Source: JBFHRB01 sp041591915
GTDB lineage: Bacteria; Actinomycetota; Nitriliruptoria; Nitriliruptorales; Nitriliruptoraceae
DNA: 38,501 nucleotides
Direction of reading: 5' to 3'
NCBI GenBank assembly: GCA_041591915.1
Contig: JBFHRB010000003.1
Location: 1 to 38,501, forward strand
The notes below the pieces were generated by a model, which saw nothing but the letters and a program-made list of their open reading frames with translations, had not been told where the DNA came from and searched no databases. Numbering within the stretch: position 1 is the stretch's first letter; the number at the start of each line of letters is the position of its first letter. A program made the position numbers and the translations under genes. This document shows, piece after piece, positions 17,856-25,163 of this stretch.

Positions 17856-19508
17856 ATGTCGAACCTGCTGCTCGCCCAGGAGGGCCTCGTCGACCCGGTG
17901 CGGTCGATCGCCTACTCGTCCTTCGCCCCGGAGCTCCTGCTCGTCGGCGTCGCCCTCTTCCTGATGCTGCTGACCGTCGCCGAGGAGAACCGGAGCGCCG
18001 TCGCCATCCCGGCCGGCGTGCTCGCCGGCGCGGTTGGCGTGTGGCTGATCACCTCCGGGCTGCTCCTGCCCGGCGCCGTCGTCGTCGCCGTTGCCGCCGC
18101 CGTCGTCGCCCTGCCGTTCGCGTTCGAGGACGAGCCGGCGCTCATCTCGGCGTGGCTCGCGGCGCTGTCCGCCCTCGGGGCGCTCGTCCTCACCGGCTGG
18201 CAGTGGGCCGAGCACTTCTCCGTCGACGGCGGCCTCGGCGTCGCCCGCCTCGACCTCGGCGGCTCGCTCGCGTTCGACGGCATCGCGCTCTTCACGCGCA
18301 TCACGGTCTACGCGACCGTCGTCCTGGCCATCCCCGTCGGGTACGGCTACCTCAAGGACCGCGGCATCCACCGCCCCGAGTTCGAGCAGCTCATGCTGCT
18401 GTCGGCCGTGGGCATGACGATCCTCGGTGCCGCCGCCGACCTGATCACCGCCTTCATCGCGGTCGAGACCCTGTCGCTGGCGCTCTACGTCATGGCCGGC
18501 CTCGCCCGTCGCGACCGCCGCTCGCAGGAGGCGGCGATCAAGTACTTCGTGATGGGCGCCGTCGCCTCCGCGCTGCTGCTGTACGGCATGGCCCTGCTCT
18601 ACATCGCGACCGGGTCGGTCGAGATCGCGGCCATCGCCGAGGGCCTCGGCCTCGTGACCGCGCCGGGCCGGGTGGCCTACTTCGGCCTCGCGCTCGTCAC
18701 CGTGGGGCTCGGGTTCAAGGTGGCGCTGGTGCCGTTCCACCTCTGGACGCCGGACGTCTACCAGGGTGCCCCGACCAACGTCACCGCGTTCATGGCCGCC
18801 GCGACCAAGGCCGCCGGGTTCGCGTTCATCCTCCGGATGTACCTGTTGGGCTTCGGCCGACTCGTCGACGCCTGGGTGCCCGTCCTGGCCGTGCTCGCGG
18901 CCATCACGATGATCCTCGGTGCGGTCGTCGCGCTGGTCCAGAGCGACGTCAAGCGGATCCTGGCGTACTCGTCGCTGGCCCACGCCGGCTACGCCGCGAT
19001 CGGGGTCGCCGCAGGCGGGCTCGACGGGCTGTCGTCGACGCTGTGGTACCTGCTGACGTACGCCGTGACGGTCGTCGGGGCCTTCGCGTGTGTGATCGCC
19101 ATCGAGCGCCGCCGCAAGGGCGAGGTCGCGCTCGTCGACCTCCGTGGGCTCGGCAAGCGCTCGCCGGCGCTGGCGGGCCTGTTCACGCTCGCGCTGCTGT
19201 CGCTCGCGGGGATCCCGCCCACTGCGGGATTCCAGGGCAAGCTGGCCGTCTTCCAAGCCGGCGTGAGTGCTGGCCTCGAATGGCTGGTGGTGGTCGGCGT
19301 GCTCAGCTCGGTCATCGCCGCGTTCTTCTACCTGCGGATCATGGCGATGATGTTCCTCGAGGAGCCCGAGCCTGACGCGCCAGAGCCGAACGTCAGCACC
19401 GGCCTGTCCCTGGGACTGGCCGCCTCGGCCGCCGCGGTGGTCGTGCTGGGGGTACTCCCGGCTACCTTGCTGACGCTCGCCGACAACGCCGCCACGCTGG
19501 CGAGGTAG
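17856..19508 (+). CDS. nuoN: NADH-quinone oxidoreductase subunit N
   Basis: 550 residues from ATG 17856, the antiporter-like subunit nearest NuoK. Conserved parts are VETLSLALYVMAGLARRDRR, the GLGFKVALVPFHLWTPDVYQ pump segment, and AAATKAAGFAF. ATG 17856 was chosen because CCAGGAG at 17841-17847 is at a good distance. GTG 17847 (in the nuoM stop, GTGA) is a possible coupled start adding three residues. The N-terminal third is longer and more hydrophobic than in E. coli. It is the last gene of the 14-gene set, 13 bases before the polyprenyl synthase. Confidence 0.95.
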   Translation: MSNLLLAQEGLVDPVRSIAYSSFAPELLLVGVALFLMLLTVAEENRSAVAIPAGVLAGAVGVWLITSGLLLPGAVVVAVAAAVVALPFAFEDEPALISAWLAALSALGALVLTGWQWAEHFSVDGGLGVARLDLGGSLAFDGIALFTRITVYATVVLAIPVGYGYLKDRGIHRPEFEQLMLLSAVGMTILGAAADLITAFIAVETLSLALYVMAGLARRDRRSQEAAIKYFVMGAVASALLLYGMALLYIATGSVEIAAIAEGLGLVTAPGRVAYFGLALVTVGLGFKVALVPFHLWTPDVYQGAPTNVTAFMAAATKAAGFAFILRMYLLGFGRLVDAWVPVLAVLAAITMILGAVVALVQSDVKRILAYSSLAHAGYAAIGVAAGGLDGLSSTLWYLLTYAVTVVGAFACVIAIERRRKGEVALVDLRGLGKRSPALAGLFTLALLSLAGIPPTAGFQGKLAVFQAGVSAGLEWLVVVGVLSSVIAAFFYLRIMAMMFLEEPEPDAPEPNVSTGLSLGLAASAAAVVVLGVLPATLLTLADNAATLAR

Positions 19509-19521
19509 CACGAGGGAAGCT

Positions 19522-20559
19522 GTGGGTTCCATCACGACGACCGCTGGAGCGACCCCGCTCGGTCCTGCGATCGACAAGCTCGAGGCACGCGGCATCGCCG
19601 TCGCGGGCGTGCTCGACGAGGTCGAGAAGCGCCTGCGCGACCAGGTCCAGACCTCCGCGGCCTTCGTCGAGCAGAGCGCCCGCTACCTCATGGACGCCGG
19701 GGGCAAGCGGTTCCGTCCGCTGCTCGTCGCCCTGGTCAGCCACCTCGGCGACCCCGACGACCCGCGCATCCCCGATGCCGGCGTGATCGTCGAGCTCGTC
19801 CACCTCGCGACGCTCTACCACGACGACGTCATCGACGAGGCCGATGCCCGCCGAGGCATCGAGGCCGCCCACCTCCGCTGGGACAACACCACGGCGATCC
19901 TGACGGGCGACTACCTCTTCGCGCGCGCCTCGGAGCTCAGCGCCGAGCTCGGGGTGGAGGTCACGCGGATCATCGCCCGCACCATCGCCATCCTCTGCGA
20001 GGGCCAGATCCGCGAGGTCATGGGCTCGCGCGGGGCGCTGCCACCCGACGTCGAGCCGCTCGTGGCCGACGAGGAGCACTACCTCAAGGTCGTGCGTGAC
20101 AAGACCGCGTCGCTGATCGCGACGTCGTGCCGGTACGGCGCGCTGCTCAGTGGCCTCGACGAGGAGCAGGTGGAGGCCCTCACCCAGTACGGGTGGGACA
20201 TCGGCATGGCGTTCCAGCTCTCCGACGACGTGCTCGACATCGCCTCGGACCACGAGGACTCGGGCAAGGTCCCGGGAACGGACCTCCGCGAGGGCGTGCA
20301 CACGCTGCCCGTGCTGTACGCGCTGGAGGACGACGAGACCGGCGAGCTCACGCGGATCCTCGACCAGGACCACCTCAGCGAGGCCGACGTCGCGCGGGCG
20401 CTGGAGCTCCTGCGCAGCGGCACCGGCCTGAAGCGCGCGACCGAGCGGGCCCGCGAGTTCGCGGACCGCGCCGTCACCCACCTCGCCGGCTTCCCCCGGG
20501 ACAAGGTCACCGAGGCCCTGCGCGACCTCGCCGCCTTCACCGTCGCCCGCGTCGGCTGA
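19522..20559 (+). CDS. long-chain polyprenyl diphosphate synthase
   Basis: 345 residues, a trans-isoprenyl diphosphate synthase that condenses isopentenyl diphosphate onto an allylic primer. The first Asp-rich motif is DDVID at 101-105 (LYHDDVIDEADARRG) and the second is DDVLD at 235-239 (FQLSDDVLDIASDHED), with GGKRFRPLL near the N-terminus. The bulky residues before the first motif fit a long-chain product, so hepta-, octa- or nonaprenyl diphosphate for the menaquinone tail is inferred. GTG 19522 follows nuoN by 13 bases with GAGGGAAG upstream, so it is probably co-transcribed. It corresponds in position to grcC1 in M. tuberculosis. The stop codon lies inside a 22-bp tandem duplication. Confidence 0.92.
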   Translation: MGSITTTAGATPLGPAIDKLEARGIAVAGVLDEVEKRLRDQVQTSAAFVEQSARYLMDAGGKRFRPLLVALVSHLGDPDDPRIPDAGVIVELVHLATLYHDDVIDEADARRGIEAAHLRWDNTTAILTGDYLFARASELSAELGVEVTRIIARTIAILCEGQIREVMGSRGALPPDVEPLVADEEHYLKVVRDKTASLIATSCRYGALLSGLDEEQVEALTQYGWDIGMAFQLSDDVLDIASDHEDSGKVPGTDLREGVHTLPVLYALEDDETGELTRILDQDHLSEADVARALELLRSGTGLKRATERAREFADRAVTHLAGFPRDKVTEALRDLAAFTVARVG

Positions 20560-20584
20560 CCCCGTCGCCCGCGTCGGCTGACCC
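20541..20584. repeat. 22-bp tandem duplication over the polyprenyl synthase stop
   Basis: Two exact head-to-tail copies (20541-20562 and 20563-20584) of a unit that contains GCGTCGGCTGACCC. The first copy holds the real TGA stop and the second holds a spare copy outside the gene. Slippage or an unequal-crossover duplication is the likely origin. Confidence 0.85.
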
Positions 20585-21017
20585 CGCCGGCCCGACGGCC
20601 CCGCACCCATCATCGTGTGGACATCTGTTGCCGTGTGGACGTCTGCTGCCCTCTTTTCGCCGAGATGACCACACGGAAGGAAATGTCCACACAGTGATGG
20701 GTCGCGCGCTCCGGTGCTCGCGTTGGGTGGCTGTACGACGCCGTTGGTAGGATGCCGCCCGGCCGGATCCGGACCGTACGGACGCCCTCTGCGAGGACGT
20801 CCGCTGCTGTTCGGAAGGGGCGAGGTCCCGCGCCTGCCGACCGCTTCACCCCGTGCACCGCTGTGCACAACCACGACCGCAATTGGTGGGGCGGCCACGT
20901 GCAGGATGTGGTGACCAGCGGCCGTGCGGTGCCGTCCGCGCGGTACCGCCAACGGGTGTTCCACGGCCAGGAACGCTCGACAGAAGAGGGCAGAACCGAA
21001 GCCGGACGGAGGTCCGC
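20560..21017. other. 458-bp intergenic region before the second nuo operon
   Basis: No convincing gene. From left to right it contains the second copy of the stop-codon duplication, a two-stage inverted repeat (20606-20701), a candidate -10 TAGGAT at 20748-20753 with a weak TTGGGT at 20723-20728 (19-bp spacer), and three small palindromes (CCGGATCCGG at 20763, CCGTACGG at 20774 and TGTGCACA at 20862). The rest of the leader up to the nuoA2 ribosome binding site is unstructured by eye. An open frame from 20752 has an Arg-rich composition, no ribosome binding site and no family resemblance, so I do not call it. Confidence 0.6.
20606..20701. repeat. two-stage inverted repeat made of four GTGTGG boxes with 18-bp spacing
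   Basis: The outer arms are 20606-20624 and 20683-20701 (17 of 19 positions pair; arm core GTGTGGACAT). Inside, CCGTGTGG at 20631-20638 pairs with CCACACGG at 20669-20676, separated from the outer stem by symmetric 6-base internal loops. The left side is also a direct repeat of 18 bp (20615-20632 and 20633-20650, 16 of 18 identical). The boxes on the right are 18 bp apart as well. It could be an operator array, an RNA hairpin or a small repeat element. Confidence 0.75.
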
Positions 21018-21401
21018 GTGAGCTTCTACGAGCAGTACGGCGCGTTCGCCGTCATCGTGGTGTTCGCGATCGCGTTCTACGCGATCATCCTCACGGTGAA
21101 CCGGGTCATCCGGCCGAGCATGCCGAGCCCGATGAAGCTGAGCACGTACGAGTGCGGCGTCGACCCCGAGGGCACGGGGTGGAGTCAGATGCACATCCGC
21201 TACTACGTGTTCGCGTTCCTCTTCGTGATCTTCGACGTCGAGTCGGTCTTCCTCTTCCCCTGGGCCGTGATCCTCGGGGGCCTCGACGAGACGAGCGTCG
21301 TGTCGCCACTCTTCGCGCTCGTCGAGATGTTCATCTTCATCGCGGTCCTGGCCGTCGGCCTGGTGTACGCCTGGCGCAAGAAGGTGCTGACATGGGACTA
21401 G
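21018..21401 (+). CDS. nuoA: NADH-quinone oxidoreductase subunit A, second copy
   Basis: 127 residues, the first gene of the second nuo operon. It has three helices and the conserved KLSTYECGVDPEG loop with the Cys, then FDVESVFLFPW. GTG 21018 has GGAGG at 21008-21012, and translation begins just before helix 1. Longer in-frame starts upstream (from 20853) would add an Arg-rich leader and lack a ribosome binding site. The stop overlaps the nuoB2 start by 10 bases, exactly as in the first operon. Confidence 0.94.
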   Translation: MSFYEQYGAFAVIVVFAIAFYAIILTVNRVIRPSMPSPMKLSTYECGVDPEGTGWSQMHIRYYVFAFLFVIFDVESVFLFPWAVILGGLDETSVVSPLFALVEMFIFIAVLAVGLVYAWRKKVLTWD

Positions 21402-21901
21402 TCGAGCAGGTCGAACTCCCGAAGCCGGTCAAGTTCCTGTTCAACTGGGGCCGGAAGTACTCGCTGTGGTGCTTCAACTTCGGGCTGGCGTGCTGCGCCA
21501 TCGAGTTCATCGCCGCCTCGACCTCGCGGCATGACTTCATCCGCCTCGGCGTCATCCCGTTCGCGCACGGGCCCCGCCAGGCCGACCTCATGGTCATCTC
21601 GGGGACGCTGACCGACAAGATGGCGCCGGCCGTCCAGCGCCTCTACGAGGAGATGCCCGAGCCGAAGTACGTCATCAGCTTCGGGTCGTGCGCGAACTGC
21701 GGCGGCCCCTACTGGGACAGCTACTCGGTCACCAAGGGTGTCGACCAGATCATCCCCGTCGACGTGTACGTCCCGGGCTGCCCGCCGCGCCCGGAGGCCC
21801 TGCTCGAGGGGATCATCGCGCTGCAGGACCGGATCCAGAACGAGTCGCTCAAGGACCGCCTCGCGTCCCGCGACCGCGAGCCGATCGTCATCGAGGGCTG
21901 A
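21392..21901 (+). CDS. nuoB: NADH-quinone oxidoreductase subunit B, second copy
   Basis: 169 residues. N2 cluster ligands are C34-C35 (GLACCAIE), C100 and C130 (PGCPPRP). Around C100 the sequence is GSCANCGGPYWDSY, not the usual CATSGGMFNNY of the first copy, so an additional Cys (C103) lies three residues from a cluster ligand. C27 is also additional. ATG 21392 overlaps the nuoA2 end. It should be the terminal electron carrier of a complex with an unknown electron input. Confidence 0.95.
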   Translation: MGLVEQVELPKPVKFLFNWGRKYSLWCFNFGLACCAIEFIAASTSRHDFIRLGVIPFAHGPRQADLMVISGTLTDKMAPAVQRLYEEMPEPKYVISFGSCANCGGPYWDSYSVTKGVDQIIPVDVYVPGCPPRPEALLEGIIALQDRIQNESLKDRLASRDREPIVIEG

Positions 21902-21903
21902 GC

Positions 21904-22812
21904 GTGGAAGCGCAGGAGATCGTCGAACTCATCACCGACAAGCTCGGTGAGCACGTCGTCGCGTCCGACACCACGTACGGCGCCACGGTCACCCTCGACG
22001 CGGAGGGCTACGTCAAGGCGGCCGAGCTCTGCCGCGACCACTTCCGCCTCGAGTGCAACATGTTCGACTGCTCGACGGGCATCGATGCTCGCGAGGAGGG
22101 CTTCGAGGTCGCCACGGTCCTGTACTCGACCAGCCAGGGCCACCGCGTCGTTCTCAAGCACCGTTGCGAGGGCGGCCGCGACAACCCCGTCGCCCCCACG
22201 CTCACCCACCTCTGGCGCGGCGCCGACTGGATGGAGCGTGAGACCTGGGACATGTTCGGGATCGAGTTCGAGGGCCACCCGGGCCTCGCCCCGCGCATCC
22301 TGACGGTCGAGAACTTCGAGGGCTGGCCGCTGCGCAAGGACTTCCACCTCGCCTCGCGCGTCGCCAAGCCGTGGCCGGGCGTCAAGGAGCCCGCCGAGAC
22401 GGACGAGGACGGCAACGTCATCGAGAAGATCCCGGCGACGGGTGAGGCCCCCGGGCCGTCGATCCTCGACAAGATCATGGCCGACCAGGCCTTCAAGGTG
22501 AACCAGCCCGAGGGCGCCGCGGAGGCCGAGGCCGGCGACGCTGCCGAGGGTGGGGCTGCCGGCGGCGATGCGGCACCCGCCGCCGGCGAGGACCGCGCCG
22601 CCGAGGCGAAGGCCAAGGCCGAGCGCGCGCGCCAGAAGGCCGCGGAGGCACGTGCCCGCAAGGCTGCCGAGCGTGCGGCCGCCGCCGAGGCCGAGGCCGG
22701 GACGACCGGCGCCGGCGCGACCGAAGGCGGGGAGTCGACCTCGCCGGGCGAAGGCACGGGCGACACGAGCGCCGGCGGCGACGCCGGCACGGACGGGGAG
22801 GGCCAGGCATGA
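21904..22812 (+). CDS. nuoC: NADH-quinone oxidoreductase subunit C, second copy with long charged tail
   Basis: 302 residues, about 100 more than the first-operon NuoC. The conserved domain covers roughly 1-148 and includes ADWMERETWDMFGIEFEGHP and WPLRKDFHL. Residues 150-302 are an added tail: a linker, a Gly/Ala/Glu-rich stretch, then about 37 residues (229-265) of Ala/Lys/Arg/Glu with heptad-like charge alternation, likely a long single helix or coiled coil. A Gly/Thr/Ser-rich end follows. The start is GTG 21904, two bases after the nuoB2 stop, with a weak site upstream. The stop overlaps the nuoD2 ATG. Confidence 0.92.
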   Translation: MEAQEIVELITDKLGEHVVASDTTYGATVTLDAEGYVKAAELCRDHFRLECNMFDCSTGIDAREEGFEVATVLYSTSQGHRVVLKHRCEGGRDNPVAPTLTHLWRGADWMERETWDMFGIEFEGHPGLAPRILTVENFEGWPLRKDFHLASRVAKPWPGVKEPAETDEDGNVIEKIPATGEAPGPSILDKIMADQAFKVNQPEGAAEAEAGDAAEGGAAGGDAAPAAGEDRAAEAKAKAERARQKAAEARARKAAERAAAAEAEAGTTGAGATEGGESTSPGEGTGDTSAGGDAGTDGEGQA

Positions 22813-23990
22813 GCGACCTCGACGTCCGCAGTGTCACCGTCCCGGCGACCGCGCCGGGCGAGAGCATGGCCGTCGAGCTGGTCGGCGACGGCGACTTCGC
22901 GACCCAGGACATGACGCTGTCCATCGGGCCGCAGCACCCGGCCACCCACGGGGTGCTCCGCGTCGTGATCGAGCTCGACGGCGAGAGGATCATGAAGGCC
23001 ACGCCGGTCATCGGCTACATGCACCGTGGCTTCGAGAAGCTCGCCGAGTACCGCGACTACCGCCAGATCATGGCGCTCACCAACCGCCACGACTGGCTCA
23101 GCGGCTTCAACAACGAGCTCGGTGTCGCCCTCGTCGCCGAGAAGATGCTCGAGATGGAGGTCCCGGAGCGCGCGCAGTGGATCCGGATGCTCATCGCCGA
23201 GTGGGGCCGCATCCTCAACCACCTGATGTTCACCGGCTCGTTCACGCTCGAGCTCGGCGCCATCACGCCGATGTTCTACGCCTTCCGCGAGCGTGAGGAC
23301 ATCCAGCACCTGCTCGAGTCCGCCACGGGCGGTCGACTCCACTTCACCTACAACCAGGTGGGTGGCCTCAAGATCGACCTGCCGAAGGGCTTCCTCAAGC
23401 GCTCGCGCGAGCTCAGCGCCCTCGTGCGCAAGCGCCTCAAGGACTACGACGACCTCGTCCTCGGCAACGAGATCTTCCTCGCCCGCACCAAGCACGTCGG
23501 CAGCCTCCCGCCGGACGTCGCCCTGAGCTTCGGGGTGACCGGTCCGACGCTGCAGGCCGCCGGTGTCGCCGAGGACTCCCGCGTCACCGAGCCCTACCTC
23601 AAGTACGACGAGGTCGACGTGCCGGTGCCGGTCGGCGAGAACGGCGATGCGTTCGACCGCTTCTACGTCCTGCTCCGACGCATGGCGGCCTCGCTCGACA
23701 TCATCGACCAGATCCACGACAACATCCCGTCGGGGCCGGTCAACCAGAAGCTGCCCAAGATCGTGAAGGTCCCCGAGGGCGAGTGCTACCTGCGGATCGA
23801 GAACCCGCTCGGGCAGCTCGGCTACTACCTCGTCAGCGATGGCCAGAAGAACCCGTGGCGCCTGAAGATGCGGACGCCCTCGTTCTCCAACATCGCGGCG
23901 ATCCCGTACATGCTCGAGGGCGTGCTGCTCCCTGACCTGATCGCCGTCCTCGGGTCCGTCTTCTTCGTCGTCGGCGACGTCGACCGTTGA
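22809..23990 (+). CDS. nuoD: NADH-quinone oxidoreductase subunit D, second copy with altered quinone site
   Basis: 393 residues. The quinone-site His is present (H47 in GPQHPATHG), but the position of the conserved Tyr, 49 residues further on, is Trp (W96, in NRHDWLSGF; codon TGG at 23094-23096). The preceding Met is His. The first-operon copy has the normal MDYLS. The rest of the fold is well conserved (EWGRILNHLMF, YAFREREDIQHLLE, VGDVDR end). It starts inside the nuoC2 stop (ATGA). The last codons and the stop are repeated 77 bp downstream. Confidence 0.95.
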   Translation: MSDLDVRSVTVPATAPGESMAVELVGDGDFATQDMTLSIGPQHPATHGVLRVVIELDGERIMKATPVIGYMHRGFEKLAEYRDYRQIMALTNRHDWLSGFNNELGVALVAEKMLEMEVPERAQWIRMLIAEWGRILNHLMFTGSFTLELGAITPMFYAFREREDIQHLLESATGGRLHFTYNQVGGLKIDLPKGFLKRSRELSALVRKRLKDYDDLVLGNEIFLARTKHVGSLPPDVALSFGVTGPTLQAAGVAEDSRVTEPYLKYDEVDVPVPVGENGDAFDRFYVLLRRMAASLDIIDQIHDNIPSGPVNQKLPKIVKVPEGECYLRIENPLGQLGYYLVSDGQKNPWRLKMRTPSFSNIAAIPYMLEGVLLPDLIAVLGSVFFVVGDVDR

Positions 23991-24069
23991 GCGAGCGAAC
24001 GATGACCACCTTCGAACGCGGCCGCGGCCGAGCGAGCGACTCGGTCGCGCCGGCTGTCGACCGTTGAGC
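23979..24069. repeat. 14-bp direct repeat of the nuoD2 stop region, 77 bp apart
   Basis: GTCGACCGTTGAGC at 23979-23992 (with the nuoD2 TGA) recurs exactly at 24056-24069. The segment between also holds GAGCGAGCGA twice. It makes up most of the 96-base nuoD2-nuoH2 gap, unusually long inside an operon where most genes overlap. Confidence 0.8.
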
Positions 24070-24086
24070 AGGAAGGGCTTGACTCG

Positions 24087-25163
24087 ATGACTGCCGCAGA
24101 GGGGCTCCTCACCGGCCTGCCGAACGTGTGGGCGCAGATCCCGTTCATGATCGGGATCATGCTCGGCATGGCGATGGTCGTGTCGCTGGTCGTGGGCTAC
24201 ATGGAGCACAAGGTGATGGCCCACCAGCAGGCCCGCCTGGGCCCGATGGAGGCCGGTGGCTTCCACGGCTGGGCGCAGCTGGTGGCGGACGGCATCAAGT
24301 TCGTCCAGAAGGAAGACATCATCCCGCGCAACGCGGATGCCAAGGTGTTCTCGATGGCACCGGGTATCGCGCTCGTCCCGGCGCTGTTGATCTTCCTCGT
24401 CATCCCGCTCGGGCCGCGCGTCTGGGCCCTCGACCTGCGCAGCGGCCTGTTCTACGCGCTGGCCATCGGGTCGATCGGGGCCATCGGCCTCCTCGCCGGT
24501 GGCTGGGCCTCCGCCAACAAGTTCTCGCTGATCGGCGCCATCCGTGGCGTCGCCCAGCTGATCGCCTACGAGCTGCCGCTGATCCTCGCCGCCGCCGCCG
24601 TGGCCGTGCAGGCCGAGTCGCTGTCGCTGGTCGAGATCGTGACCGCGCAGGCGGAGTTCACCATCCAGGGCACGACGATCGGGATCCCGTTCATCGTCCC
24701 CCAGCTCCTCGGCTTCGGGATCTTCTTCACGGCCTCGCTGGCGGAGCTGAACCGCCCGCCCTTCGACATGCCCATCGCCGACTCGGAGCTCGTGTTCGGG
24801 TTCCTCACCGAGTACACGGGCATCAAGTTCGCCATGTTCCTGCTCACGGAGTACGCGGGCATGGTCGCCATGTCGGCGCTCATGGCCGTGCTGTACCTCG
24901 GTGGCTGGGAGATCTGGCCCGGCCTTGGCCTCCCGGGCTGTGAGGGCGTGGGCGGCGCCATGGAGTGTGGCCTCGGCGGCACGCTCCTCGGCGTGGGCGT
25001 GATGATGGGCAAGATCATGGCCCTGAGCTTCGTCATGGTCTGGCTGCGCGTCACCTACCCGCGCCTGCGCGAGGACCAGCTCCAGAAGTTCAGCTGGCTC
25101 GTCCTGATCCCGCTGAGCCTGCTCAACATCGCCGTCGTCGCCATCGGCAAGGTGGTCTTCTGA
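24087..25163 (+). CDS. nuoH: NADH-quinone oxidoreductase subunit H, second copy
   Basis: 358 residues, a quinone-tunnel membrane subunit. Family landmarks are QARLGPMEAGGFHGWAQLVA and GIKFVQKEDIIP. The acidic cytosolic loop reads PFDMPIADSELVFGFLTEYT where the first copy has PFDLPEAEGELVGGFHTEYS, so two of the glutamates and the loop His are replaced. ATG 24087 has AGGAAGG upstream. The stop overlaps the nuoI2 start. Confidence 0.95.
   Translation: MTAAEGLLTGLPNVWAQIPFMIGIMLGMAMVVSLVVGYMEHKVMAHQQARLGPMEAGGFHGWAQLVADGIKFVQKEDIIPRNADAKVFSMAPGIALVPALLIFLVIPLGPRVWALDLRSGLFYALAIGSIGAIGLLAGGWASANKFSLIGAIRGVAQLIAYELPLILAAAAVAVQAESLSLVEIVTAQAEFTIQGTTIGIPFIVPQLLGFGIFFTASLAELNRPPFDMPIADSELVFGFLTEYTGIKFAMFLLTEYAGMVAMSALMAVLYLGGWEIWPGLGLPGCEGVGGAMECGLGGTLLGVGVMMGKIMALSFVMVWLRVTYPRLREDQLQKFSWLVLIPLSLLNIAVVAIGKVVF

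Noticed and set aside
20606..20701. CRISPR array or insertion-sequence ends
   Set aside because: Only two direct units per side, no spacers of constant length with multiple repeats, no transposase nearby and no flanking target-site duplication.
20862..20869. TGTGCACA in the nuoA2 leader as a Rex site
   Set aside because: The half-sites touch without the six-base centre that Rex needs; a chance short palindrome is more likely.
20752..21021. Small open frame in the spacer before nuoA2
   Set aside because: No ribosome binding site, no family features, composition of a random GC-rich frame; ends in the nuoA2 start.
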